Positions 38,540-47,218 of a stretch of DNA of 64,000 nucleotides are shown here, in pieces. Below the pieces are notes generated by a model. That model searched no databases, was not told the origin of the DNA, and saw only the letters and a program-made list of their open reading frames with translations. Numbering within the stretch: the stretch's first letter is position 1; each line of letters begins with the position of its first letter. The DNA is from Actinomycetaceae bacterium (GTDB taxonomy: Bacteria > Actinomycetota > Actinomycetes > Actinomycetales > Actinomycetaceae). The position numbers were made by a program, and so were the translations under genes. Where the stretch lies: positions 309,641 through 373,640 of the forward strand of contig JAUNAP010000001.1 in NCBI GenBank assembly GCA_030527545.1. The letters are read 5' to 3'.

Positions 38540-40081
38540 GTGCCCATGTCTGTGACGACGGTTCCCCACCTCGTAGCTACCGAAGCCGCTTCGTCGGCCT
38601 TCGAACGTGCCAACGACTGGTTGGCGGGAGTCCTCGACGCCACCTACGGATGGACCGTCGTGTGGGTCCTCATCGTCATGCTCATCGGCGTTGGCCTCTA
38701 CTTCACCATCCGTCTTCGCGCTGTCCAATTGCGCCTGTTTGCGCACATGGTCCGCTCGGTGTCCCACTCGCGTAAGGACGCGGTCGGGGGGATCAGCTCC
38801 TTCCAGGCCTTTGCGATCGGCCTGGCGGATCGCGTGGGCACGGGAACGATGGCGGGCGTCGCCATCGCCATCGTCTCCGGTGGACCAGGCGCCGTCTTTT
38901 GGATGTGGGTTGTCGCGCTCGTCGGCATGGCCACCGCATTCGTCGAATCCACGCTTGCCCAGATCTTCAAGGTACGCAATGCGGACGGGACGTTCCGAGG
39001 TGGCCCCGCGTTCTATCTCGAACGAGGACTAAAATCGCGCCGGTGGGGCGCCGTCTTCGCCGTGTTGCTCATCTTCGCCTACGGTTTCTCCTTCCAGATG
39101 ATCCAGGCGAATACGCTCGCCCAGGTCGCCGAGGACTCCTTCCACGTCGCCCCCTGGGTCACCGCCATCATCCTCGTCCTGCTCACGGCGCCGTTCATCG
39201 TCGGTGGCGTCAAGCCGGTCGCTCGCCTCGCGGAGTACCTGGCGCCGATCATGGCGTTGGCGTACCTCGCAATGGCGGTGGCTATCGTCGCGCTCAATGC
39301 CGACAAACTGGGGGCCGTTTTCTCCTCGATTTTCTCCGAGGCGTTCGGCTGGCGCCAGGTTGGCGGTGGCTCCGCCGCGGGCTTCATCGCCGCACTCGAG
39401 CAGGGCGTCAAACGAGGGCTGTTTACCAATGAAGCGGGCATGGGGTCGGCTCCCAACGCGGCCGCGACCGCCACGGTCTCGCACCCCGTCAAGCAGGGCC
39501 TCATCCAGTCCCTCGGCGTCTTCGTCGACACAATGATCGTGTGCACGGCCACGGCCTTCATTATTCTCGTCGGTGGGATCTACGTCGATGGCAAAGCTCC
39601 CGAGGGCATCAACGGCGCCGTGCTGACCGCCCAGTCGCTCGGTCAGCTGGGTTCTTGGACCCAGGCGGTCACGTTCATCATCCTTGCGGCCTTCGCCTAC
39701 TCGACGCTGCTGGGCAACTACACCTACGCCGAGTCCAATATCAAATACCTGCGCGGAATCGACAACAAGGCCTGGTTCATTAAGGGGCTCACCATCTTTT
39801 CGATCGCCCTCGGTTCAGTGCTGACCCTCAAGGCCGCGTGGGCGATTGCCGACTGGGGTACCGCCCTCATGACGCTTGTCAATCTCGTCGCGATCGTCCT
39901 GCTCGGGCGCTGGGTTATCGGCGCCCTCGCCGATTACGAGGAACAACGGCGTACCCGTCACGAACGTGACATCGTCTTCATCGCCACGGCGAACAGGCAC
40001 CTGCCCGGAGAACTTCCTGGCGACGTGTGGGCGGAAGACCCGCGCCGAGACGAACCGTCGTCTACGATCTCCCCTAACTGA
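38540..40081 (+). CDS. Alanine/glycine:cation symporter, AGCS copy 3
   Basis: 513 residues. Motifs: RVGTGTMAGVAIAIVSGGPG, FWMWVV, FRGGPAFYLERGL and FTNEAGMGSAPNAAATATV. The Asn of the GTGN motif is Thr here, the only copy with this change, in a stretch of the substrate/ion path. C-terminal NRHLPGELPGDVW. Good RBS (TTAAGGAG). Copy 4 starts 21 bases after its stop. Confidence 0.92.
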   Translation: MPMSVTTVPHLVATEAASSAFERANDWLAGVLDATYGWTVVWVLIVMLIGVGLYFTIRLRAVQLRLFAHMVRSVSHSRKDAVGGISSFQAFAIGLADRVGTGTMAGVAIAIVSGGPGAVFWMWVVALVGMATAFVESTLAQIFKVRNADGTFRGGPAFYLERGLKSRRWGAVFAVLLIFAYGFSFQMIQANTLAQVAEDSFHVAPWVTAIILVLLTAPFIVGGVKPVARLAEYLAPIMALAYLAMAVAIVALNADKLGAVFSSIFSEAFGWRQVGGGSAAGFIAALEQGVKRGLFTNEAGMGSAPNAAATATVSHPVKQGLIQSLGVFVDTMIVCTATAFIILVGGIYVDGKAPEGINGAVLTAQSLGQLGSWTQAVTFIILAAFAYSTLLGNYTYAESNIKYLRGIDNKAWFIKGLTIFSIALGSVLTLKAAWAIADWGTALMTLVNLVAIVLLGRWVIGALADYEEQRRTRHERDIVFIATANRHLPGELPGDVWAEDPRRDEPSSTISPN

Positions 40082-40102
40082 CCCGTCGTAAAGGAGACCC
40101 GC

Positions 40103-41668
40103 GTGCCCGTTGTAACGACTTCATTCGAAGACGCCTTCCAAAGCGTCAACTCCGCGATCGCTTCCGCCTCGGCCTTCGTCTACGACCACTCGATGGGCTG
40201 GGTCATGATGTTCATCCTGCTGGGAGGCGGGATCTACCTGACGATTCGTGGTCGGGGCCTACAATTTAGGCTTTTCGGACACATGATCTCGACGGTTCTG
40301 GGATCGCGTAAAGGCGCTGGCGATGACGGGATCAGCTCCTTCCAGGCATTCGCTCTAGGCTTGGCTGACCGCGTGGGCACGGGGAACATCGCCGGTGTCG
40401 CCATCGCGCTCGTCCTCGGTGGACCCGGGGCAATCTTTTGGATGTGGATCGTCGCCTCGATCGGCATGGCGACCGCGTTCTTGGAAGCCACGCTCGCGCA
40501 GGTATTCAAAGTCCGCAATCCCGACGGGACTTTCCGTGGTGGGCCGGCCTACTACATGGCCCATGGCTTGGGGTGGACGAAATTCGCTAAGGTCTTCGCC
40601 GTATGCCTCATCTTCACGAAGGGATGCGCATTCGAGATGGTGCAGGCTAATACGGTCGCGACGACCGTGAAGGCCGTTTATGGCGTGCCGACCTGGACGA
40701 CCGCCCTCCTCCTGCTCCTCATCTCCGCTCCCTTCATCATGACGGGCGTCAAACCCGTTGCTCGCCTGGCCGAGTTTCTTGCTCCCGTCATGGCCATCGC
40801 CTACCTCACGCTCGGCGTGGCGATGCTCGTCATCAATTACGACGCGATTCCCACGGTCTTCGGCTGGATCTTCTCCTATGCGTTTGGGATTGAATCGATC
40901 ACCGGCGGTGTAGCCGGCGGCATCGTCATCGCGATGCTTCAGGGTACGCGTCGGGGCCTGTACTCCAACGAGGCCGGTATGGGCACCGTCCCGAACGCGG
41001 CTGCGACCGCGACGGTCAATCACCCGGTGCGCCAGGGACTCATCCAGTCTCTCGGCGTATTCGCAGACACCATGGTTGTGTGTACGTGCACGGCGCTCAT
41101 CATCATGGTTTCGGGCCTCTACGATCCGACCCGGCAGATGGACAGTGTCGACGGTGCTGCGCTCACCCTGCAGGCCGTCGGCACACTGGGGGAGTGGACG
41201 ACGCCCATCATGGTTGTCATCATCACGATCTTCTCCTACTCCACTCTGCTGGGGAACTTTGCCTATGCCGAAGGCAACGTCAAGTTCTTGCGTGGGATCT
41301 CGTCGAACTGCACGGGATTGAAGCTTCTCATTCTCGTGTCGATGACTCTCGGCGCTGTCTTGGATCTCAAGGCGGTGTGGTCGATCGCCGACTGGATGTC
41401 CGCCATCTGTGCCTGCCTCAACATTGTTGCCGTCATCGCGTTGAGCAAGTGGGCGATCGGAGCGTTGCGCGATTACCAGGCGCAACGCAAGAGCGGTATC
41501 GACCCCGACGAGATCGTGTTTTGCACGACGGAGAACCCCTTCTTGCCCGACGATCTCATCGGCAGTATGTGGACCGAGGATGCCTGGACGCGCAAGCTCA
41601 ACCGCGGTGTTCATCATCCGCGTAAGCCCGGAGATTTCCTCGGCTGGCTCATGCGCGAGGACCTCTAG
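40103..41668 (+). CDS. Alanine/glycine:cation symporter, AGCS copy 4
   Basis: 521 residues, the longest copy because of a C-terminal extension after NPFLPDDLIGSMW (basic, then ending REDL). Motifs: RVGTGNIAGVAIALVLGGPG, IFWMWIV, FRGGPAYYMAHGLG and YSNEAGMGTVPNAAATATV, all canonical. RBS AAAGGAGA. The stop codon overlaps the -10 hexamer of the next gene. Confidence 0.92.
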   Translation: MPVVTTSFEDAFQSVNSAIASASAFVYDHSMGWVMMFILLGGGIYLTIRGRGLQFRLFGHMISTVLGSRKGAGDDGISSFQAFALGLADRVGTGNIAGVAIALVLGGPGAIFWMWIVASIGMATAFLEATLAQVFKVRNPDGTFRGGPAYYMAHGLGWTKFAKVFAVCLIFTKGCAFEMVQANTVATTVKAVYGVPTWTTALLLLLISAPFIMTGVKPVARLAEFLAPVMAIAYLTLGVAMLVINYDAIPTVFGWIFSYAFGIESITGGVAGGIVIAMLQGTRRGLYSNEAGMGTVPNAAATATVNHPVRQGLIQSLGVFADTMVVCTCTALIIMVSGLYDPTRQMDSVDGAALTLQAVGTLGEWTTPIMVVIITIFSYSTLLGNFAYAEGNVKFLRGISSNCTGLKLLILVSMTLGAVLDLKAVWSIADWMSAICACLNIVAVIALSKWAIGALRDYQAQRKSGIDPDEIVFCTTENPFLPDDLIGSMWTEDAWTRKLNRGVHHPRKPGDFLGWLMREDL

Positions 41669-41671
41669 AAT
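41666..41671 (+). promoter_or_regulatory. -10 hexamer of a probable leaderless promoter (FAH-like gene)
   Basis: TAGAAT is followed by AGGGCC and the ATG at 41678. It overlaps the stop codon of AGCS copy 4. Confidence 0.6.
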
Positions 41672-41677
41672 AGGGCC

Positions 41678-42424
41678 ATGCGTATCGCGAGAGTAAGTGT
41701 TGACGACAAACCCCTTTACGGTCTGGTCGAAGACGGCGCTAAGCGTCTCATCGGCCTCAACGGCGACCCGCTGTTTCAGCAGGTCCAGCCTTCGGGACAC
41801 ATCGTCGACCTGGATGAGGTGCGTGTCCTCTCCCCGGTGATTCCGCGTTCGAAGGCCGTCGTCGTCGAGGCGCACACGTTGGCGGGTGACATCGCCGATC
41901 TGGAGGTGACGATCGTTCCCAATACGGCGATCGTCGCTGCGGGCGATCCCGTCTCGCGTCCCGAATGGGCATCAAGGCTTACGATCCGACCCGCCTTGGC
42001 GGTCGTCGCGAAGACACTCGTACGCCACGTGGACGAGGCCGCCGCCGGTGAGCTCGTGCTCGGCACGTGTCTGGCCAGCCTCTACGGTGTGGACGGGGCC
42101 GCTGCGGCTCTGTCGCATGCGTGGGATGCCTCGTGCCCGCTGGGGCCGTGGATCGAGGTTGCCGACGGACACAACCCGTTTGAGGATGGAGCGAGTCTCG
42201 AGATAGGCGAGGAGGTCGTCGAGATCGAGCCGATGCAGGTCTCTGCGGCGCAGGCGCTGTCGGTCGTCTCGCAGGTGTCCACCCTCCTGCCGGGCGACCT
42301 CGTCATCGTCCCGGCTGGGCAGGCCCGGCTCGTTGCCGATGGTGACGTCGTAGAGTTTGCCCACGGCAGGCTGGGGACGATCTCGACGCGCATGATGCCC
42401 CCGGATTCCACGTTGCGGTCCTAG
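41678..42424 (+). CDS. Degenerate fumarylacetoacetate-hydrolase-like protein
   Basis: 248 residues. The overall plan (small N-terminal domain MRIARVSVDDKPLYGLVEDG, then CPLGPWIE and LLPGDLVIVPAGQA) is that of the FAH family member that sits upstream of gltX in many actinobacteria. The enzyme motifs are gone: the GKNYxxHAxE active-site block reads VEAHTLAGD, the metal-binding YExEL reads RPALA, and the following NDVTARD-type segment reads ASLYGVDG. It is intact as a reading frame, so it looks like a retained pseudoenzyme rather than a decaying gene. Inserted among the symporter genes. Confidence 0.65.
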   Translation: MRIARVSVDDKPLYGLVEDGAKRLIGLNGDPLFQQVQPSGHIVDLDEVRVLSPVIPRSKAVVVEAHTLAGDIADLEVTIVPNTAIVAAGDPVSRPEWASRLTIRPALAVVAKTLVRHVDEAAAGELVLGTCLASLYGVDGAAAALSHAWDASCPLGPWIEVADGHNPFEDGASLEIGEEVVEIEPMQVSAAQALSVVSQVSTLLPGDLVIVPAGQARLVADGDVVEFAHGRLGTISTRMMPPDSTLRS

Positions 42425-42492
42425 AGAGAAACCCGGCGGCGGGAGTACTACAGTTTCTCGGGCATATCGTTCCCGAGGCTCGAAAGGCTGCC

Positions 42493-43965
42493 ATGTCTTC
42501 TTTCGCCGACGCCGTTTCAGCTGTCGAGGGATTCGTCTCGACGCGCATCCTCGTCTATGTCCTCATTGGGCTGGGTACACTGTTCACCATCGTCACTCGC
42601 GGTGTCCAGTTCCGGCATTTCCCCCAGGCGGTTCGCCTCATGCTGCATTCGAGGAAGGGTTCGGGTGAGGCGCTGTCGTCGTTCCAGGCCTTCACCGTTG
42701 GCCTGGCCTCGCGCGTGGGCACGGGCAATATCGCTGGCGTCGCGCTCGCCCTCATCGTCGGTGGTCCCGGCGCGATCTTTTGGATGTGGGTGGTGGCGTT
42801 CGTGGGGATGGCGACGTCCTTCATGGAATCGCTGCTCGCCCAGATGTACAAGATTCCTTGGGGCGATCGGATCTACCGCGGCGGCCCGGCCTACTACATC
42901 GAACGTGGCTTGGGATCGCGTACGTGGGGCGTTATTTTCGCCGCTCTCCTTGTGTTTTCCTACGGCCTTATTTTCCCGATGGTGCAGTCGAACACGATTG
43001 CTTTGCAGTTCAGCTCGGCAATGCACCTGTCGCCGTGGGCAACGGCCTGCATCCTGGTTCTCATTTCGATTCCGATTATGCTCAAGGGCCTGCGCGTCGT
43101 TGCCCGAGTGACGGAGCTGGTCGTGCCGTTTATGGCGATCGTCTATCTGGCGATCGCAGGTTTCGTTGTCGTCATCAACATCACGGCGGTTCCGCAGGTG
43201 TGTGCGGACATCGTGCGCGGTGCATTCGGTCTCGACCAGGCGCTCGCCGGTACGGCTGGCGGCCTGTTCGCGACCTTGCTCAATGGCGCTAAGCGTGGGC
43301 TGTTCTCCAATGAGGCGGGGCAGGGCTCGATGCCCAATGGCGCCGCTACAGCCGAGGTCGCCCACCCGGTCCAGCAGGGGCTCATCCAGGCGCTGGGAAC
43401 GTTTGTTGACACGGTGCTCGTGTGCTCGGCGACGGCTTTCATGATTCTGCTCGCCGGGCCCGAGGTGTTTCGTCCGGGACGCGAATACACCGATTCGCTG
43501 CTCGCCCAAGATGCTCTCACCTACCACCTCGATGGGGGCACCGGGTGGACGGTGGGGTTCATGACGCTGGTTGTGTTCCTCTTTGCGTATTCTTCGACGC
43601 TCGGTTACTCGGTTTTCGCTGAGGTCAACATCGACTATCTGGGGTGGGGTCAGCGTGGCGTTCGGGCCCTGCATATCCTCATGATCGTCGCCGTCGGGTT
43701 GGGTGCGGTGACCGAGCTTACTCTCGCTTGGAATCTCGCCGATCTGGCGCTTGCCCTCATGACGATCGTCAACATGGTGGCGGTGGCACTCCTCATGCGC
43801 CAGGGGGTCGCGTGTCTTCGCGATTACGATCGCCAACGGGCTGCGGGAATTGCAGAGCCCGTGTTCGTTGCCGAGGATGCGGGTTTGCCCAAGCAGCTGC
43901 CCACGCAGGTGTGGACGCGCGAGCATGCTGAGGTGTCGCGATCGCTCATGACGCCGACGGAGTGA
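42493..43965 (+). CDS. Alanine/glycine:cation symporter, AGCS copy 5
   Basis: 490 residues. Motifs: RVGTGNIAGVALALIVGGPG, IFWMWVV, YRGGPAYYIERGLG and FSNEAGQGSMPNGAATAEV. It lacks the FRGG segment's upstream DGT/SF residues found in copies 1-4 (IPWGDRIYRGG), making it the most divergent paralogue. C-terminal AGLPKQLPTQVW. A strong terminator follows. Confidence 0.92.
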   Translation: MSSFADAVSAVEGFVSTRILVYVLIGLGTLFTIVTRGVQFRHFPQAVRLMLHSRKGSGEALSSFQAFTVGLASRVGTGNIAGVALALIVGGPGAIFWMWVVAFVGMATSFMESLLAQMYKIPWGDRIYRGGPAYYIERGLGSRTWGVIFAALLVFSYGLIFPMVQSNTIALQFSSAMHLSPWATACILVLISIPIMLKGLRVVARVTELVVPFMAIVYLAIAGFVVVINITAVPQVCADIVRGAFGLDQALAGTAGGLFATLLNGAKRGLFSNEAGQGSMPNGAATAEVAHPVQQGLIQALGTFVDTVLVCSATAFMILLAGPEVFRPGREYTDSLLAQDALTYHLDGGTGWTVGFMTLVVFLFAYSSTLGYSVFAEVNIDYLGWGQRGVRALHILMIVAVGLGAVTELTLAWNLADLALALMTIVNMVAVALLMRQGVACLRDYDRQRAAGIAEPVFVAEDAGLPKQLPTQVWTREHAEVSRSLMTPTE

Positions 43966-43975
43966 GAACACTGGC

Positions 43976-44018
43976 GGGGGCGGCAGTCGGAAATCCCGGG
44001 GCCGCCCCCGTTTGTTTT
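43976..44018 (+). terminator. Rho-independent terminator after the AGCS cluster
   Basis: GGGGGCGGC and GCCGCCCCC form a 9-bp stem, followed by GTTTGTTTT. The T-run reaches the stop codon of the convergent aminotransferase gene. Confidence 0.8.
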
Positions 44019-45207
44019 AGCTGAGGGCAGCGATGACACGCGTGGCAATCTCGATGGCCACGCGACGTGATGTCCCGAAGTTGAGGCGCAGGAATTGTTC
44101 GTAGCCGCGACCCACACCGGCGCCGTCGTTGCCCATGACACCGGCGTCGAGGGCGCGCGTATAGGGGGAGTCGTAGCCGCGGCGTTGGGCGGCTTCGCGG
44201 GCGTCCCACAGCGAGATGTAGGTTGCCTCGGGCTCGTCCATGACGATGCCGGAGTCGGTGGGAATGAGTGCGCGGACTTCTTGGAGCGTTTCGGCAATGT
44301 AGGCGGCCGCGAAGTCGAGCCAGTCGTCAGCGTCTCGATAGCCGGCCTCAGCTGCGGCAACTCCGAGGGTTCCGATTCCCGGCAGGGCGGCCAGCGGTTC
44401 TGCCATCACACGCGCAGCTTCGGGGTGGGTTGTAATCGCCTGAGCGCAGGTGAGTCCAGGGATGGAGAAGGCTTTCGAGGCGGCTGTCGCGGTCACCGTC
44501 AGTCGTGCGTAGTCCTCGCTCAACGACGCGAAGGGCACGTGCCTGTGCCCAGGCAGGGTGAGGGGTGCGTGAATCTCGTCGGAGAACACCCAGGCCCCGC
44601 GTGCAACGGTCGCCTCGGCAAAGGCGTGCATCTCGGCGGGGGTGAGCGCACGTCCTACGGGGTTCCAGGGGTTGCACAAGACGACGACCTTGGCGCCGGC
44701 GTCGACGGCTGCGGCAATAGCGTCGATGTCGAGGACCCACTTGCCGCCTTCACGTCGTGAGGGCACGTCGATGAGGCGGCGTCCCAGCTGCCCCGGGATG
44801 ACCCGAAACACCCAGTAGGCGGGGGTGGGCACGGCAATCGCGTCGCCGGGTTCGCTCACCTGCTCGATGAGCACGCGGAAAATCGACAAGACATCTGGGC
44901 TTGCGTGTACGCACTGGGGGTCGAACTGCCATCCGTAGCGCCGTTGACAAAAGCCAGTGAACGCTTCGGTCATGCCGTCGATCCACTGGGGTGCGAGGTA
45001 GCCGAGCGTCCCGTCGCTGACGCGGCGGGCGATGGCATCGGAGATGCACTCCGGTACGCCCAGGTCGTGTTCGGCTACGCCGGCACCCAGGAGGGGCGCG
45101 CCAGTATCAGGGTGGGTCTGGCTCCACTTGAGGCTGCCGCGTTGAACGAGGTCACGGGGCGAAAGGGAGTCAATCGTGTGGGACAGTCGGTGGCGGTCAA
45201 TGTTCAT
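44017..45207 (-). CDS. MalY/PatB-type PLP aminotransferase (probable cystathionine beta-lyase)
   Basis: 396 residues from ATG 45207. Fold-type I class I/II: NPWNPVGRALT, FSDEIHAPLTLPGH and the PLP-binding Lys in TAASKAFSIPGL; C-terminal substrate Arg in FLRLNFGTSR. SDEIHxDL-like and ASKTFN-like motifs are typical of the MalY/PatB C-S lyase branch, so beta-elimination of cystathionine is likelier than plain transamination. TACCAT lies 6 bases before this ATG, supporting it over the GTG at 45213. Confidence 0.85.
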   Translation of the reverse strand: MNIDRHRLSHTIDSLSPRDLVQRGSLKWSQTHPDTGAPLLGAGVAEHDLGVPECISDAIARRVSDGTLGYLAPQWIDGMTEAFTGFCQRRYGWQFDPQCVHASPDVLSIFRVLIEQVSEPGDAIAVPTPAYWVFRVIPGQLGRRLIDVPSRREGGKWVLDIDAIAAAVDAGAKVVVLCNPWNPVGRALTPAEMHAFAEATVARGAWVFSDEIHAPLTLPGHRHVPFASLSEDYARLTVTATAASKAFSIPGLTCAQAITTHPEAARVMAEPLAALPGIGTLGVAAAEAGYRDADDWLDFAAAYIAETLQEVRALIPTDSGIVMDEPEATYISLWDAREAAQRRGYDSPYTRALDAGVMGNDGAGVGRGYEQFLRLNFGTSRRVAIEIATRVIAALS

Positions 45208-45213
45208 GCGCAC

Positions 45214-45219
45214 ATGGTA
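45214..45219 (-). promoter_or_regulatory. -10 hexamer of a probable leaderless promoter (aminotransferase)
   Basis: On the minus strand TACCAT, then GTGCGC, then ATG 45207. Confidence 0.55.
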
Positions 45220-45267
45220 ACGCGATGAGAACGAGTCTTAGAAGGTCGAAAGGGCCGGGGTGCGCGG

Positions 45268-45273
45268 TAGGGT
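45268..45273 (+). promoter_or_regulatory. -10 hexamer of a probable leaderless promoter (gltX)
   Basis: TAGGGT, then TAGAGC, then GTG 45280; no Shine-Dalgarno. Confidence 0.6.
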
Positions 45274-45279
45274 TAGAGC

Positions 45280-46773
45280 GTGAGTGAATTGACGAATCCT
45301 GTCCGCGTCCGTTTCTGCCCCTCACCCACGGGCACCCCCCACGTCGGGATGGTGCGCACGTGCCTGTTTAACTGGGCCTACGCCCGCCATACGGGCGGCA
45401 CTTTCGTCTTTCGGATCGAAGACACCGATGCCGCCCGCGACTCGGAGGAATCCTTCGATCAGATCCTCGATTCGTTGCGTTGGCTTGGGCTCGATTGGGA
45501 CGAGGGCGTTGGCAAGGACGGCCCCTACGGGCCGTATCGCCAGTCGGAGCGCATGGATATCTACCGTGATGTCGCCCGCAAGCTCGTGGAGGGGGGGTAC
45601 GCCTACGAATCCTTCTCCACGCCAGAGGAGATCAAGGAACGCCACCTTGCGGCTGGTCGTAACCCCAACCTCGGCTACGACGGTTACGACCGCGACCTTA
45701 CCGAGGAACAGAAGGAGGCTTTTCGGGCACAGGGGCGCGAGCCCGTGCTGCGCTTGCGTATGCCCGATGAGGACATCACGTTTACCGACCTGGTCAGAGG
45801 CGAGATTACCTTCAAGGCGGGCTCGGTACCTGACTACGTTATTGTTCGCGCCAACGGGCATCCGCTGTACACGTTGGTCAATCCGGTCGACGATGCCCTC
45901 ATGAAGATCACCCACGTCTTGCGTGGGGAGGACCTGCTTTCTTCGACGCCGCGCCAGATCGTCCTCTACCGTGCGCTGCGGGAGCTGGGTATTGCCGAGA
46001 CGATTCCCGAGTTCGGTCATTTGCCCTATGTCATGGGGGAGGGCAACAAGAAGTTGTCGAAGCGCGACCCCGAGTCGAATCTGCTTTTGCACCGCGAGGC
46101 GGGGATGATCCCCGAGGGGCTCGTCAACTACCTGGCGCTCTTGGGGTGGTCGATTGCCCCGGATCGGGATGTGTTTAGTGCCGAAGAGATGATTGAGGCC
46201 TTCGAGGTCTGTGACGTCAACCCCAACCCGGCGCGTTTTGACTACAAGAAGTGCCTCGCTATCAATGCTGAGCAGATTCGCCTGCTCGATGCCGACGACT
46301 TCGTGGGGCGTTGTGTCCCCTATCTTCGCGAGGCGGGGCTCATGGCGGGCGAGTTCGATGAGCTTGACGCCGACAGGGCTCGACTCCTCGTCGAGGGCGC
46401 GAAGCTTGCCCAAACGAGGGTGAAGCTCCTTGGTGAGGTCCCCGGGATGATCGGCTTCCTCGTGCGCGATTGCGACGAGGTCGTCTACGAGGACAAGCCA
46501 CTGCGAAAGCTTAAGGAATCGGCGCCGGCGGTGCTCGCGGCGGCGATCGAGGTATGTGACTCGGGCGTGGAGTGGAACGCTGAAGCGATCAAGGACGCCA
46601 TGATGGCTCGGGCCGACGAGCTTGGGGTCAAGCCGAGGGTAGCCTTCGCGCCGCTTTTCGTTGCCATGACGGGCACGAACGTGTCGATTCCGGTGTTCAA
46701 TTCGATGGAGCTGCTCGGCGTCGAGGAGACGAAGCGTCGTCTCTCCCGGTTGGCTGCCCACCTTGCCGCTTGA
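45280..46773 (+). CDS. gltX: Glutamyl-tRNA synthetase
   Basis: 497 residues. Class I synthetase charging tRNA-Glu (and, in organisms using the amidotransferase route, tRNA-Gln). HIGH-like motif in [31 protein letters not shown], and KMSKS-like [10 protein letters not shown]. It is followed directly by the tRNA-Gln and tRNA-Glu genes, so enzyme and substrates are linked. No glnS gene in the window. Confidence 0.96.
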   Translation: MSELTNPVRVRFCPSPTGTPHVGMVRTCLFNWAYARHTGGTFVFRIEDTDAARDSEESFDQILDSLRWLGLDWDEGVGKDGPYGPYRQSERMDIYRDVARKLVEGGYAYESFSTPEEIKERHLAAGRNPNLGYDGYDRDLTEEQKEAFRAQGREPVLRLRMPDEDITFTDLVRGEITFKAGSVPDYVIVRANGHPLYTLVNPVDDALMKITHVLRGEDLLSSTPRQIVLYRALRELGIAETIPEFGHLPYVMGEGNKKLSKRDPESNLLLHREAGMIPEGLVNYLALLGWSIAPDRDVFSAEEMIEAFEVCDVNPNPARFDYKKCLAINAEQIRLLDADDFVGRCVPYLREAGLMAGEFDELDADRARLLVEGAKLAQTRVKLLGEVPGMIGFLVRDCDEVVYEDKPLRKLKESAPAVLAAAIEVCDSGVEWNAEAIKDAMMARADELGVKPRVAFAPLFVAMTGTNVSIPVFNSMELLGVEETKRRLSRLAAHLAA

Positions 46774-46801
46774 GCTGTGAGGTGTTGCATAGCGGCTGGA
46801 T

Positions 46802-46830
46802 TTGGTGGCGCTAGGTTCGTCCGCTATAGT
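46802..46830 (+). promoter_or_regulatory. Promoter of the tRNA-Gln/tRNA-Glu cluster
   Basis: TTGGTG (-35) and TATAGT (-10) separated by exactly 17 bases, 48 bases before the tRNA-Gln gene. Confidence 0.7.
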
Positions 46831-46877
46831 TTTTGTCTGTGCCCAGGGCGGACGTAAGGAAGTCCTGGATACGGCAA

Positions 46878-46952
46878 TGGGGTATGGTGTAATTGGCAAC
46901 ACAGCTGATTCTGGTTCAGCCATTCTAGGTTCGAGTCCTGGTACCCCAGCCA
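46878..46952 (+). tRNA. tRNA-Gln (CTG)
   Basis: Cloverleaf with acceptor arms TGGGGTA/TACCCCA, anticodon loop containing CTG and the TTCGAGTCC T-arm. Discriminator G46949 is followed by an encoded CCA (46950-46952), unlike the neighbouring tRNA-Glu genes. Confidence 0.95.
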
Positions 46953-46986
46953 GTTCGAAAGAACTGACAAGTACATAGTGTGCTGC

Positions 46987-47059
46987 GCCCCTATCGTCTA
47001 GTGGCCTAGGACGCCGCCCTCTCACGGCGGTAACGCCGGTTCGAATCCGGCTGGGGGTA
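46987..47059 (+). tRNA. tRNA-Glu (CTC), copy 1
   Basis: 73-base cloverleaf, anticodon CTC, T-arm GCCGGTTCGAATCCGGC. CCA not encoded. Identical to copy 2, which begins 18 bases downstream. Confidence 0.95.
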
Positions 47060-47077
47060 CAACAACAGCGCGCGCGA

Positions 47078-47150
47078 GCCCCTATCGTCTAGTGGCCTAG
47101 GACGCCGCCCTCTCACGGCGGTAACGCCGGTTCGAATCCGGCTGGGGGTA
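47078..47150 (+). tRNA. tRNA-Glu (CTC), copy 2
   Basis: Identical in all 73 bases to copy 1; a recent tandem duplication or concerted evolution. Followed immediately by a terminator. Confidence 0.95.
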
Positions 47151-47156
47151 CTGAGG

Positions 47157-47183
47157 TCCTCGGGTATGGCCCGGGGATTTTTT
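47157..47183 (+). terminator. Terminator of the tRNA cluster
   Basis: TCCTCGGG pairs with CCCGGGGA (one G-T) around TATGG and is followed by six T residues. Confidence 0.85.
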
Positions 47184-47206
47184 CTATATGAGGCCAGGTT
47201 ACCGGG

Positions 47207-47212
47207 TAGACT
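47207..47212 (+). promoter_or_regulatory. -10 hexamer of a probable leaderless promoter (47219 gene)
   Basis: TAGACT, then ATCGGG, then GTG 47219. Confidence 0.6.
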
Positions 47213-47218
47213 ATCGGG

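Noticed and set aside
40355..43971. Long antisense frames over AGCS copies 4 and 5 (about 500 codons each)
   Set aside because: Similar frames occur opposite all five paralogues because the sense sequences are related; the translations look like noise.
45322..47025. 567-codon open frame antisense to gltX and crossing tRNA-Gln
   Set aside because: Mirror frame produced by the strong G/C third-position bias; no family, no RBS, and gltX is certain.
46987..47150. Direct repeat or insertion target
   Set aside because: The two identical 73-base units are complete tRNA-Glu genes.
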